Shown piece by piece: positions 1 to 8,797 of a stretch of DNA of 64,000 nt (positions are counted from its first letter, which is position 1; each line of letters starts with the position of its first letter). Under the pieces are notes generated by a model that did no database searches, was not told the origin of the DNA, and saw only the letters and a list, made by a program, of their open reading frames with translations. The position numbers and the translations under genes are program-made. This DNA is from Cyanobium sp. PCC 7001 (GTDB lineage: Bacteria > Cyanobacteriota > Cyanobacteriia > PCC-6307 > Cyanobiaceae), in contig NZ_DS990556.1 of assembly GCF_000155635.1 (NCBI RefSeq), positions 62,001 to 126,000 on the forward strand. The letters run 5' to 3'.

Positions 1-1
1 C

Positions 2-1369
2 CTCACCCTGCACCGCCATCAGCCGCCGCTGGTGGTGCTGCCGGAAACCACCCGCCAGGTGTCGGACGTGCTGGCCCTCTGCCACCGCCAGGGGGTGCCG
101 TTCGTGGCCCGGGGCAGCGGCACCGGCCTCTCCGGCGGAGCCGTGGCGGACACGGAGGCCCTGGTGGTGGCCACCAGCCGCATGCGCCGGGTGCTGGACC
201 TCGATCTGCCCAACCGGCGTGTGGTGGTGCAGCCCGGCGTGATCAACAGCTGGGTCACCCGGGCCGTGGCGGGCGACGGCTTCTATTACGCCCCGGATCC
301 CTCCAGCCAGGTGGCCTGCAGCATCGGCGGCAACGTGGCCGAAAACTCCGGCGGCGTGCACTGCCTCAAGTACGGCGTCACCAGCAACCACGTGCTGGGC
401 CTTGAGGTGGTGCTGCCCGATGGCACGGTCACCACCCTGGGGAGCGACCTGGACGAAACCCCCGAACTCGACCTGCGCGGCACCTTCATCGGCAGCGAGG
501 GCACCCTGGGCATCGCCACCGCCATCACCCTGCGGCTGCTGCAGGCCCCCCAGAGCGTGGCGGTGCTGCTGGCCGATTTCACCGCCATGGAGGCCGCCGG
601 CGAAGCGGTGCGGCTGGTGACGGCGGCCGGGGTGATGCCGGCGGGGATGGAAATGATGGACCGCCTCACGATCGAGGCGGTGGACGACTACTTCGGCTAC
701 GACGAGTACCCCCGCGACGCGGCGGCGGTGCTGCTGATCGAGCTGGACGGCCAGCAGCGGGAGGTGGCCGCGGCGGTGGAGCTGGCCACCGCCCTGTGCC
801 GGCAGGCCGGCGCCCGCCAGGTGCGCCAGGCCTGGGATGCGGACGAGCGGGCCCAGCTGTGGAAGGGCCGCAAGTCGGCGATCTCGGCCCTGGGCCGCCG
901 CTTCCCCAGCTACTACCTCCAGGACGGCGTGGTGCCCCGCAGTGCCCTGCCCCGGGTGCTGGCGGCGATCGAGCGGCTCAGCGAGCGCTTCGGACTGCCG
1001 GTGGCCAACGTGTTCCACGCCGGCGACGGCAATCTCCATCCCCTGATCCTCTACCGGGCCGGCGAGCCGGGCATCGGCGAGCGGGTGCAGGAGCTGGGGG
1101 CCGAGATCCTGCGCCTCTGCGTGGAGGCGGGCGGCAGCATCACCGGCGAGCACGGCGTGGGCAGCGACAAGCGCTGCTACCTCGACTGGATGTTCAGTCC
1201 CGACGACCTGGCCACCATGCAGCTGGTGCGGCGGGCCTTCGATCCGGAGGCCAGGGCCAACCCCGGCAAGATCTTCCCCACCCCCCGCACCTGCGCCGAG
1301 TCGGCCCGGCGGGTGGCCGTGCTCGAAGCCCAGGGGTTGAAGCTCCCGGCCGAGGTGGTGGTGGTCTGA
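2..1369 (+). CDS. glcD: Glycolate oxidase subunit GlcD (FAD-linked), 5' end missing
   Basis: FAD-linked oxidase of the GlcD/D-lactate dehydrogenase family, which oxidises glycolate from photorespiration to glyoxylate. The frame is already open at the first bases, so the N-terminus (about 40 residues by comparison with the usual 480-500) lies outside the window. Visible are the FAD-binding stretch ARGSGTGLSGG (from nt 107), GNVAENSGGVHCLKYG near nt 331-378, the GSEGTLGI motif, and the C-terminal GEHGVGSDKR of the FAD-oxidase C domain. It converges on the hydrolase that follows. GlcE and GlcF partners are not in view. D-lactate as substrate cannot be excluded. Confidence 0.93.
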   Translation, partial: LTLHRHQPPLVVLPETTRQVSDVLALCHRQGVPFVARGSGTGLSGGAVADTEALVVATSRMRRVLDLDLPNRRVVVQPGVINSWVTRAVAGDGFYYAPDPSSQVACSIGGNVAENSGGVHCLKYGVTSNHVLGLEVVLPDGTVTTLGSDLDETPELDLRGTFIGSEGTLGIATAITLRLLQAPQSVAVLLADFTAMEAAGEAVRLVTAAGVMPAGMEMMDRLTIEAVDDYFGYDEYPRDAAAVLLIELDGQQREVAAAVELATALCRQAGARQVRQAWDADERAQLWKGRKSAISALGRRFPSYYLQDGVVPRSALPRVLAAIERLSERFGLPVANVFHAGDGNLHPLILYRAGEPGIGERVQELGAEILRLCVEAGGSITGEHGVGSDKRCYLDWMFSPDDLATMQLVRRAFDPEARANPGKIFPTPRTCAESARRVAVLEAQGLKLPAEVVVV

Positions 1370-1377
1370 CCGGTGGT

Positions 1378-3123
1378 TCAGGGGTTCTGTTGGCGGAACG
1401 CCTCGATGTCGTCGGCCACCGCCTGGGAGGAGGCCCCGCTGACCATGAACAGCTTGAAGCGCTGGTCCTTGGCCAGGTACTCGGCGTAGGACGAGCGCAG
1501 AAAGGGGCGGAAGGCGGGGTCCTGGCGGAGGTGGACCCCGAAGAACGGCACCGTGATCGCCTGCATGTAGCTGCCGATCAGCCCCTGGTTGGGGAGGGTG
1601 AGATCGGTGATCGATTTGATCGCCTTGCCGATGCCCGGATCGATCTGGGTGAAGTTCACGTGGGCCTGCCCCTCCACGATCAGCCAGTACTTCTCCGGCG
1701 CCCTGAGCCAGGTGAAGGAGGCCGCCTGCTCCAGGGCCGGCGGGGTGGCCGGGTCGTAGCTGCCCGAGGCCAGCACCACCGGGATCTTGATCTGCTCCAG
1801 TCCCTTGCGGCCGAAGATGGCGCGGTTCACCGGGTTGGCGGCGAACACGGCCACGGCACGGGGATCCTGCAGCCCCTGAAGCTGCTCGGCAGGGAGCCGG
1901 AGGGCCTGGCACTGCAGCAGCAGCGCGATGTCCAGGGCGGCGTAGGGGCGCTCGCACTCCTCCTTCAGATAGGCGGGATCCACCCGGGCGCCGGCGACGG
2001 CCAGGGCCGTGTAGCCCCCGAAGGAGTGGCCGGCGATGCCCACCGACTCCAGCTGCAGCCTGCCCTGGAACGAGCCGGCATTGCGGCGCTCGAGCTCATC
2101 GAGCACGAAGCTGATGTCCTTGGGGCGGTTGACGAAATCGTTGACGTCGAACAGATCGGCGTGGAGGCCCCGCAGCATCTCCTTCAGCCAGATCGTGTCG
2201 CTGCCGGGATGCTGGGGAGCCGCCACCAGATAGCCGTGGGAGGCCATCTGCCGCAGGGCGATGGTGAAGTCCTCCGGCCGGGAGGCCAGGCCATGGGAGA
2301 ACACGATCACCGGGATCGGACCTGAACCGGCGATCGCCGGCCTGTACACGTCCACGTAGAGGCTGCGGTTGCGCTGGGGATCGTTCAGCGTCCACACCTG
2401 CTCGCTCACCGTGTGGGGCCCGGGCCGGCGCGGATCCACGAGGGTGGCGTAGTCCACCGGGGGCTGGGCTTCGGCCTCTTGCGCCGTGAGCTGGCGCATC
2501 GCGGTGTTGAGCTGCTCCGTGGCGGCGATCACGCGCTTGGTGGCCTTCTCGGCGCCGAGCACCTTTTCGCCATGGATCTGGATGTCGGACGGCAACTCCC
2601 TGAGGGTGGAGAGGAGGGTCAGTCCGTCCTCGGAGAAGGCGGCGTTCACCAGGGCGGACCGCAGGGCCAGCTGGCCGTTGCCGCCCCGCAGCAGGGTGAT
2701 GGCCTTGCCGAGCCGCTTCAGCACATCCGCTCCCATGCTGCTGTTGAAGAAGCGGGACACGATCAGCGGATCGACCTCCGCCTTGGTGGTGAGGGCCTTG
2801 CGCAGCATCGGAAGCTGCTCCGGCGGCACGGCCTGCAGGAAGAAGGCGAGATCGTCCTCGATGGCGCCGCTGTCAGCGAAGGTTTCGAGGGAGCTCACCT
2901 TGAGGGAGCGGATCAGCGGCCCGTAGGAGAAGGAGATCGATTCCCCCGCCCGTGCAGCGCCGCCGCCCAGCCACAGGCTGGCGGCCAGGGCGGCGAGCCC
3001 GAGTGCCCGGCCGAAGCCCGGTGCACCGAGGCGCGCTGACGTGCGTTCTGCCGTGCGGTCTGAAGGTGCTGGCCGGATGGAGGAGAACGAAGGATCCCGA
3101 GGCTGGACAAGACCCTCGGCCAT
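1378..3123 (-). CDS. Exported DUF1400 alpha/beta hydrolase
   Basis: Predicted secreted or periplasmic serine hydrolase of 581 residues. A hydrophobic export segment (about residues 40-58, ending GGAARA) is followed by a DUF1400-like helical region (about 60-200) typical of cyanobacteria. The alpha/beta hydrolase core has VIVFSHGLASRPEDF near 272-286 and the nucleophile elbow GHSFGG at 365-370 (Ser367). The core resembles platelet-activating-factor acetylhydrolase-type enzymes, so an ester or lipid substrate is likely but unproven. The ATG at 3123 is the only good start before the export segment, leaving an unusually long charged N-terminus. It is convergent with glcD and co-directional with xth. 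Confidence 0.85.
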   Translation of the reverse strand: MAEGLVQPRDPSFSSIRPAPSDRTAERTSARLGAPGFGRALGLAALAASLWLGGGAARAGESISFSYGPLIRSLKVSSLETFADSGAIEDDLAFFLQAVPPEQLPMLRKALTTKAEVDPLIVSRFFNSSMGADVLKRLGKAITLLRGGNGQLALRSALVNAAFSEDGLTLLSTLRELPSDIQIHGEKVLGAEKATKRVIAATEQLNTAMRQLTAQEAEAQPPVDYATLVDPRRPGPHTVSEQVWTLNDPQRNRSLYVDVYRPAIAGSGPIPVIVFSHGLASRPEDFTIALRQMASHGYLVAAPQHPGSDTIWLKEMLRGLHADLFDVNDFVNRPKDISFVLDELERRNAGSFQGRLQLESVGIAGHSFGGYTALAVAGARVDPAYLKEECERPYAALDIALLLQCQALRLPAEQLQGLQDPRAVAVFAANPVNRAIFGRKGLEQIKIPVVLASGSYDPATPPALEQAASFTWLRAPEKYWLIVEGQAHVNFTQIDPGIGKAIKSITDLTLPNQGLIGSYMQAITVPFFGVHLRQDPAFRPFLRSSYAEYLAKDQRFKLFMVSGASSQAVADDIEAFRQQNP

Positions 3124-3165
3124 GCTGGCTCAGCGGATGAGTGGCCTCACGCTAGGCGTGCGGCA

Positions 3166-4002
3166 TCAGCCGGGCTCGTCCTCCATCGCATCCTCCGGGT
3201 CCTCCTCGGGCCAGGCCAGGTTCACCACCACCGGGGCGTGATCGCTGGGCTGCACGTTGCCGCGGGTGTGCTTGTGGATCCGGCACCCCGTGGCACAGGC
3301 CGCCAGCGTGTCGCAGAGGTAGATGTGATCGATGCGCCAGCCGCGGTCACGGTCCCAGGCGCCGGTGCGGTAGTCCCACCAGCTCCAGTGGCCGGCCTCC
3401 GGCTCGAACAGGCGGAAGGCATCGGTGAGGCGATCGCCGAGGGCCTCGCGCAGGGCCTGGCGTTCCGCCTCGCTGGCCATGATCCCGCCGGTGAGACGGT
3501 CCGGATCGTGGAGGTCGCGGTCTTCCGGACCGATGTTGAAGTCGCCCAGCATGCAGAGGGGATCCCCCTGTTCCTCCTGCACCGCCAGGTAGCGGCGCAG
3601 GCAGGCGAGCCACTGGAGTTTGTAGGCGTACTTCTCGCTCCGGAGGGCGCTGCCGTTGGGCACATACAGGTTCAGCACCCGCACCCCATCCACCAGGGCG
3701 CTGATCACCCTTTTCTGCGTGCTGAGCTCCTGGGCTTCGGCGTCGCCCGGCAGCAGCGCCTCGAAGCCGATCCGCACATCCTCCAGCGGCAGCAGGCTCA
3801 GGATGGCCACGCCGTTGTAGGCCTTCTGGCCGCTGATCGCGGTGGCATACCCCAGCTCCTGGAAGGCGTCGTGGGGAAAGAGCTCGTCGGCCACCTTGGT
3901 TTCCTGCAGGCAGAGCACCTCCGGGCGCTCCTGCTCCAGCCAGGTCGTCACCTGCTCCAGGCGGGTGCGCACCGAGTTCACGTTCCAGCTGGCCAGGCGC
4001 AT
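3166..4002 (-). CDS. xth: Exodeoxyribonuclease III
   Basis: AP endonuclease/3'-5' exonuclease of base-excision repair, 278 residues, full length for the family. It opens with MRLASWNVNSVRTRL and shows LQETK (metal-binding Glu), LGDFNIGPEDRD (catalytic Asp and Asn), WRIDHIY and the C-terminal SDHAPVVV Asp-His pair. The acidic tail after the last motif (EEDPEDAMEDEPG) is a small extension. It lies 42 bases upstream of the hydrolase on the same strand and is divergent from the small exported protein that follows. Confidence 0.96.
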   Translation of the reverse strand: MRLASWNVNSVRTRLEQVTTWLEQERPEVLCLQETKVADELFPHDAFQELGYATAISGQKAYNGVAILSLLPLEDVRIGFEALLPGDAEAQELSTQKRVISALVDGVRVLNLYVPNGSALRSEKYAYKLQWLACLRRYLAVQEEQGDPLCMLGDFNIGPEDRDLHDPDRLTGGIMASEAERQALREALGDRLTDAFRLFEPEAGHWSWWDYRTGAWDRDRGWRIDHIYLCDTLAACATGCRIHKHTRGNVQPSDHAPVVVNLAWPEEDPEDAMEDEPG

Positions 4003-4099
4003 GGGCAGGGAGGCTCCGCCGCGCCATGTTGGGCCACCGGGGCCGGCACAGCCCCTGCCACGCCCTTAGCATCAACTCGATGGCCTGAAGATCCGCCGC

Positions 4100-4504
4100 A
4101 TGGCCCCCACCAGCCCAGCGATCCATCAACCCCTGCTGAGCGGGCCCGCCGCCCGCCGCCGCCCGCTCAGCCGCCCCAAGCTGTTTCAGGGCGGCCTGGT
4201 CGCCCTTGGTGCCGCCCTGCTGCCACTGGCTGGCGTGGCTCCCCATGCCGAAGCCCAGCAGGCCGGCTACGGCCAGACCCTCGGCGGACCGATCGAGGAC
4301 AACGGCCGTGATGTGGGCACCGGGGCCCCCCGCACCAACAGCAACGTGCTCGACGCCACCAATCCGATCGACCTGATGAACCGGCTGCGGCGGGCCACCG
4401 CCCTCGACGACGCCACCCCTCCGGGCGATGCGGTGGACGCCGCCCTCAGGGACTTTGACTCCCAGACGGCGTCGCCGGGGGCGGCTCCCCTGCGTTCTCC
4501 CTGA
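4100..4504 (+). CDS. Small exported hypothetical protein
   Basis: 134 residues, not recognised. An N-terminal basic stretch is followed by a hydrophobic segment (about residues 33-48) and an Ala-rich cleavage-like site near HAEAQQ, so export is likely. The mature part is polar, with GGPIEDNGRDVG and NVLDATNPIDLMNRLRRAT, and has no cysteines. The pattern is typical of cyanobacterial conserved small exported proteins. Its last 59 bases overlap the 3' end of the convergent TPR gene. Codon use is strongly G/C-ending like its neighbours. Confidence 0.7.
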   Translation: MAPTSPAIHQPLLSGPAARRRPLSRPKLFQGGLVALGAALLPLAGVAPHAEAQQAGYGQTLGGPIEDNGRDVGTGAPRTNSNVLDATNPIDLMNRLRRATALDDATPPGDAVDAALRDFDSQTASPGAAPLRSP

Positions 4505-5315
4505 CCGGAGTCTTGGGCGGCTTCGGCCGGATCGCCGCCAGTCCCCAGGCTGCCGCCACCTCATCCAGGCGGGCATCGCCCTTGTCCCCAGCCAGCGCCT
4601 TGGCCTGGGCCAGGGTGCCCTGCGCCGCCTTGGTGTCGCCCCGCTCCTGCTGGATCAGGGCGCGGGCCAGCAGGGGCCTGGGATCCTTGGGGAAGCGGGT
4701 GTTGAGCTTGATCAGCTCGGCCTCGGCCTTGCCGGGCTGGCCGTTGCGCTGGTGCACGTTCGCCAGCAGCAGGCCGATCGGCACGGCGTTCGGCTTCGGC
4801 GTGGGCGTGGTGGCGCGCTTGAGGGCGGCCTCCAGCTGGCTCAGCGCCAAGGCGGTGCGCCCGGTTTCCACCTGGATCAGCGCCATCAGCTGCAGGGCCT
4901 CCACCTGGTCGGGGCGCTGGTTGAGCAACTGGCGCAGTTCCCGCTCGGCGCCGCTGCGGTCACCCTGATCGCGGCGCAGTTCCGCCAGCAGCAGCCGCAG
5001 CGACCAGCGCTCCGGCTGCTGGTCGGCCAGCCGTTCCAGCAGCGGCGTGGCTTCCGCCTTGCGGTCGAGAGCCACCAGCAGCTCCAGCAGCCGTTGCTGC
5101 TCCGCCACGCTGGCTTCACCGCTGTCCAGCCGCCGCCGCAGATCGGCCGCTTGCCGCTCCAGACGGGGACGGGAGGCGCTGCGTTCCGGGATCCCACCAC
5201 CCTGCAGCTGGCCCAGCCACCAGCCTGCGGCCAGGCAGGCACCCGCCAGGCCAGTCGCCGCCAGGCCCAACCAGAGACCTTGACGGCGCGGGGCTGGGGG
5301 CATGGGCGCAGGCAC
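4446..5315 (-). CDS. Membrane-anchored TPR protein
   Basis: 289 residues. Residues 11-37 form a transmembrane anchor (GLWLGLAATGLAGACLAAGWWLG), followed by consecutive helical repeats with TPR features: alternating small and aromatic positions and repeated LLxxLxxLxxxPEA blocks between about residues 50 and 260. The segment around DPRPLLARALIQQERGD is a typical TPR helix pair. The likely role is protein-protein scaffolding at the cell membrane; no partner can be named. It ends tail-to-tail over the small exported protein and is divergent from the 5382 gene. Confidence 0.75.
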   Translation of the reverse strand: MPAPMPPAPRRQGLWLGLAATGLAGACLAAGWWLGQLQGGGIPERSASRPRLERQAADLRRRLDSGEASVAEQQRLLELLVALDRKAEATPLLERLADQQPERWSLRLLLAELRRDQGDRSGAERELRQLLNQRPDQVEALQLMALIQVETGRTALALSQLEAALKRATTPTPKPNAVPIGLLLANVHQRNGQPGKAEAELIKLNTRFPKDPRPLLARALIQQERGDTKAAQGTLAQAKALAGDKGDARLDEVAAAWGLAAIRPKPPKTPVRENAGEPPPATPSGSQSP

Positions 5316-5381
5316 TCGAACCGCTGGGCTCAGTCTGCCTCCCTACCCTCAGTCATTGGCACGACCCCTACATTGGGCGCC

Positions 5382-6161
5382 ATGCGCCAACACCCCATCC
5401 CACCGGTCACGGAGCCGCTGCAGTACCGGGCCATCGGCGTGGTGAGGGGCACCTATGTGCCCACCGACGCGGACCAGCCCACCCGGGGCGCCATCCACAC
5501 CGCCGATGGCAGCACCATCGAGGCGGTGGTGCTGGGCCGCCTGCTCACTCTGATGCGCCGCCATCTCGACCTCGAGCAGCCCCACCTGTGGGTGGTGTAC
5601 CCCCGCTCCCGCGAGCCCGAGGGTCTGCACCTCCAGATGGTGGGGGTGTGGGAGCCCAGCACCCTGGCCGAAGGGGATGGGGATGGGGCCGATGCCGGAA
5701 CCGATGCCGAGACCGAGGCGGAAGCCGCCGCAGCCCCTGCCGATGCGCTGCCCGAGGGCGACGACTATTTCTCCATCCGCGGCGAGCTGATCTACACCCG
5801 CCCCGAATCGGGTGATCTGGTGGTGAAGGTGCGCCAGATGCCCCGCGCCGATGGCAGCAGGCCGATCCCGTTCAAGTTGCAGCTGAAGGGGGAGATCCCC
5901 CTGGACCATCTGCGCCATTTCGTGGCGCTCGACATGCGGCGCCAAGGCGAAGCGCTGCAGCTCGAGGGTTTCGAGGTGCTGGCGCCCGTGGCCCAGCGCG
6001 GCAGCCGTGGCGGCAAGGGCCGCCGCGATGGCGGTGGCGACAAGGGCGACAGCAAGGGTGGCGGCAGCAAGGGTGGCGGCAGAGGAGGGGATGGCGCCGC
6101 ACGGCCAGCGGCGGCCCGTCGCGGTCCGGGCCGCACGGCCGTGATCCGTCCATCCCGCTGA
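5382..6161 (+). CDS. Cyanobacterial conserved hypothetical protein with Gly/Lys-rich tail
   Basis: 259 residues of unknown function. The globular part (about 1-205) contains YRAIGVVRGTYVP, HLWVVYPRS and GDDYFSIRGELIY, separated by an acidic Asp/Glu/Ala linker near residues 95-125 with imperfect base repeats at about 5676-5730. From about residue 210 the protein is a low-complexity Gly/Arg/Lys/Ser tail (RGGKGRRDGGGDKG, GGGSKGGG) that could bind nucleic acid; this is inference. The ATG at 5382 opens the conserved region; the frame is open upstream but that part looks non-coding. It ends 1 base before the DUF554 gene. Confidence 0.72.
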   Translation: MRQHPIPPVTEPLQYRAIGVVRGTYVPTDADQPTRGAIHTADGSTIEAVVLGRLLTLMRRHLDLEQPHLWVVYPRSREPEGLHLQMVGVWEPSTLAEGDGDGADAGTDAETEAEAAAAPADALPEGDDYFSIRGELIYTRPESGDLVVKVRQMPRADGSRPIPFKLQLKGEIPLDHLRHFVALDMRRQGEALQLEGFEVLAPVAQRGSRGGKGRRDGGGDKGDSKGGGSKGGGRGGDGAARPAAARRGPGRTAVIRPSR

Positions 6162-6162
6162 C

Positions 6163-6927
6163 ATGGCCTTCTGGGCCGCCACCAGTGGCACCTGGATCAA
6201 CCTCCTCACCGTGCTGCTGGGCGGAGGGCTGGGCGCCGCCCTCGGTCGTCGCCTGAAGCCGCAACTCACGCGGCAGTGGCAGCAGTGGCTAGGGGTGGTG
6301 ACCCTGCTGTTGGCGATCGAGATGGTGCAGCCCCTCTGGCAGCTGCGGCTTGGCCCCTTCCCCGCGGTGCTCGCCGCTCTGCTGGTGGTGATGCTGGGGG
6401 GAGCCCTCGGCCATGGCCTGGCGCTGGAGCGGCGCCTCGACGGCTGGCTGCGCCGCCTGGGCCAGGCCCATCGGGAGGGCGATGGACAGCTGCAGGAGAG
6501 TTCCCGGCCCCAGCGCCATGCCGCCGAGGTGGTGAGCGGGGCCTTCGTGCTCTTCTGTATCGGCCCGATGACCCTGCTGGGCTGTCTGCGCAACGGAGCC
6601 CTGGGGGATCCGGATCTGCTGCTGGTGAAGGCCGGGCTGGATGGCCTCAGTGCCGCCGTGTTCGCCGCGGCGGTGGGGCTGGTGCTGCTCTGGGTGCTGC
6701 TCCCCCTCGGGGTTCTGCAGTTCGCCCTCTCGGGCGCCGGAGCCCTGGCGGCCAGCGGCTTCAGTGATCCCTCCGGCTCTCCGGTGGTGCTGTTCACCGC
6801 CGCCGTGGGCGGCATCCTCGTGCTCGCCCTGGCCCTGGATCTGCTCGAGCTGCCCCACCCCTCGGTGGTGAACGGCCTGGTGGCCCTCGGCCTGGCCCCG
6901 GCCCTCGGCTGGGCGATGCAGCCATGA
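6163..6927 (+). CDS. DUF554 family membrane protein
   Basis: 254-residue polytopic membrane protein. It begins GTWINLLTVLLGGGLGAALGRRL, the typical DUF554 (YdfK/YqgA-like) N-terminus with a Gly-rich first helix, and has further hydrophobic segments through FVLFCIGPMTLLGCL and the C-terminal GLVALGLAPALGWAM. The family function is unknown; a small-molecule transport role is usually guessed. It starts 1 base after the previous stop and overlaps the next start by 4 bases (ATGA), so the genes are very probably co-translated. Confidence 0.85.
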   Translation: MAFWAATSGTWINLLTVLLGGGLGAALGRRLKPQLTRQWQQWLGVVTLLLAIEMVQPLWQLRLGPFPAVLAALLVVMLGGALGHGLALERRLDGWLRRLGQAHREGDGQLQESSRPQRHAAEVVSGAFVLFCIGPMTLLGCLRNGALGDPDLLLVKAGLDGLSAAVFAAAVGLVLLWVLLPLGVLQFALSGAGALAASGFSDPSGSPVVLFTAAVGGILVLALALDLLELPHPSVVNGLVALGLAPALGWAMQP

Positions 6928-7568
6928 CCTCGCCCCTCGCCGCCGGTGTGGCCGTGGCCCTGGTGAGCCTGCTGGCCGTGCTGGGCCCGCTGCTGGGCCT
7001 CTCGCCCTGGTGGATCGCCCTCACAGCGGGCGTGTCCATCGGCGGGCTCACCGTGGATGCCGCCCGCTTCGGCGGCCGGGGCGGCCATCTGCTGGCCGAA
7101 GCCCTGCCCGGAGGGGAGCGGCGGCTGCGGCGCATCGCCGTCCACGAGGCAGGCCATGTGGTGGTGGCCCGCGCCGAAGCGATGCCCGTGCGCCAGGTGC
7201 TGATCGGCAGCCTGGCCTGCCTGCAGGCAGGTCTCAGCGCCGGGGGCACCACCGAACTCGATCCCCCCGCCAGCGCCAAGCTGCCGCTGGAGGACCTGCG
7301 CCGCTGGAGCCGCGTGCTCCAGGCCGGCATGGCGGCTGAGGAGCTGATCTACGGCGAGAGCCAGGGCGGCGCCGATGACCGCGCCCTGCTCGGCCGGCTC
7401 TGGGGCCTCTCCGGCCACGACGTGGCCACGGCCCAGCGGGAACAGCGCCGGGCCCGGCGGGAGGTGGATCAGGCCCTGCGGCAGAACCGCAGCGATCTGG
7501 AGGGCGAGGCCCAGACGCTGCTGGAGGCTGCGCCGCGCCTGGGTCGGCGGCGGCCGGAGGCCGGCTGA
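6924..7568 (+). CDS. FtsH-type (M41-like) membrane peptidase lacking the AAA domain
   Basis: 214 residues. Two hydrophobic segments (about 5-45) are followed by a peptidase M41-like domain with the zinc motif HEAGH at residues 74-78 (RRIAVHEAGHVVVARA). AAEELIYGESQGGADD then matches the region of FtsH that supplies the third zinc ligand. There is no Walker A/B or SRH motif, so it lacks the ATPase that drives FtsH; it could act alone or with another ATPase. It overlaps the DUF554 gene by 4 bases and larC by 1 base, in a four-gene coupled run. Confidence 0.8.
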   Translation: MTSPLAAGVAVALVSLLAVLGPLLGLSPWWIALTAGVSIGGLTVDAARFGGRGGHLLAEALPGGERRLRRIAVHEAGHVVVARAEAMPVRQVLIGSLACLQAGLSAGGTTELDPPASAKLPLEDLRRWSRVLQAGMAAEELIYGESQGGADDRALLGRLWGLSGHDVATAQREQRRARREVDQALRQNRSDLEGEAQTLLEAAPRLGRRRPEAG

Positions 7569-8797
7569 TGCCCCTGGCGCTGCTGGATTGCCCCACCGGC
7601 CTGGCCGGCAACATGCTGCTGGCGGCCCTGCTCGATCTGGGGGTGCCCGAGGCGGTGATCCACGCGCCGCTGGCGGCGCTGGGGCTGGCGGAGTCGTACC
7701 GGCTGGAGATCAGCGAACGCCGCAGTGGCGGCCTGCGGGGCCTGCACCTGGAGGTGGTGACCCTGGAGCCCGATCCACCCCATCGCCTCTGGTCCAGCCT
7801 CCGCCGCACCCTGGAGCAGGCCCCCTGGCCCAGCTCCCTTCGGGAGCGCGTGCTGGCGGTGTTCGTCCTGCTGGCCGAGGCCGAGGCCGCCGTGCACGGC
7901 CACTCCGCCGAGGCCGTGCACTTCCACGAGGTGGGCGCCCTCGATGCCCTGGTGGATGTGGTGGGGGTGTGCGCCGCCCTGCTCCATCTGGGGGTGGAGC
8001 AGCTGCAGTGCACGCCACCCCCCGCCGGCCATGGCAGCGTGACCACGGCCCATGGCGTGCTGCCGGTGCCGGCGCCGGCGGTGCTGGAGATCGCCCGGCT
8101 CCGGGGTGTGCCCCTGGCCTCCTCGGCCGGCTTTCCGGCGGGCGAACTCACCACCCCCACCGGACTCGCCCTGGCGGCGGTGTGGTGCGAGCGCTTCGGG
8201 CTGCCCCCGGCCCACCGCCCCGAGCGGGTGGGGGTGGGCCTGGGCACGCGCGGGCTCGACCGCCCCAACCTGCTGCGTCTGGTGCTGGCCACCGGCCTGG
8301 CGCCGGCCGGCGCCGGCCAGCCCCACTGCGAAACGGTGCTGGAGCAGCAGGCTCAGATCGACGACCTCACCCCGGAGGATCTGGCGGCCTTCCAGGAGGC
8401 CCTGCGCCGGGCTGGAGCCCTGGAGGTGTTCTGCCAGGCGATCCTGATGAAGAAGGGCCGCCCAGGCTGGCTGGTCACCGCCCTGGCCCAGCCCCACACC
8501 GCCGAGGTCCTGCGCGCCGTGTGGTGGCAGCACAGCAGCACCCTGGGCCTGCGGGAGCGTCACCAGCCACGCTGGGTGCTGCCGCGCCGCAGCCGCGACC
8601 TCTCCACCCCCCTGGGTGCGGTGCGGATCAAGGAGGCGCGGCTGCCCGATGGCCGCTGGCGCAGCAAGCCCGAGCACGACGACCTGCTGGCCCTGGCCGC
8701 CCGCCACGCCCTGCCCCTGGATCAGGTGCGGGCGGTGGTGCAGGGCTGCCTGCGGCAGGAGCCCGCCGGGGAAGCCGGCCCCGCGGAGCTGCCATGA
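7568..8797 (+). CDS. larC: LarC-family nickel-pincer cofactor biosynthesis protein
   Basis: 409 residues, full length for LarC (DUF111). The N-terminus LLDCPTGLAGNMLLAALLDLG corresponds to the LarC opening motif DxxxGxSGDM in a diverged form. VHFHEVGALDALVDVVG is the conserved His/Glu/Asp motif, and GFPAGELTTPTG and VGVGLGTRGLDRPNLLR follow. In Lactobacillus LarC inserts nickel into the pincer cofactor of lactate racemase. LarB and LarE are not in this window. It starts on the last base of the peptidase gene and overlaps the next gene by 4 bases. A single continuous frame is present, without the programmed frameshift known in L. plantarum. Confidence 0.85.
   Translation: MPLALLDCPTGLAGNMLLAALLDLGVPEAVIHAPLAALGLAESYRLEISERRSGGLRGLHLEVVTLEPDPPHRLWSSLRRTLEQAPWPSSLRERVLAVFVLLAEAEAAVHGHSAEAVHFHEVGALDALVDVVGVCAALLHLGVEQLQCTPPPAGHGSVTTAHGVLPVPAPAVLEIARLRGVPLASSAGFPAGELTTPTGLALAAVWCERFGLPPAHRPERVGVGLGTRGLDRPNLLRLVLATGLAPAGAGQPHCETVLEQQAQIDDLTPEDLAAFQEALRRAGALEVFCQAILMKKGRPGWLVTALAQPHTAEVLRAVWWQHSSTLGLRERHQPRWVLPRRSRDLSTPLGAVRIKEARLPDGRWRSKPEHDDLLALAARHALPLDQVRAVVQGCLRQEPAGEAGPAELP

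Noticed and set aside
796-2325. Very long open frame overlapping glcD and running antisense to the DUF1400 hydrolase
   Set aside because: The translation is Gly/Arg/Pro low-complexity without any domain, a typical artefact of high GC; the opposite strand carries the clear hydrolase motifs.
5349-7418. 689-codon minus-strand open frame over the 5382-7568 genes
   Set aside because: Its product is Ala/Arg/Ser-rich with no motif, while the plus strand has overlapping recognised genes.
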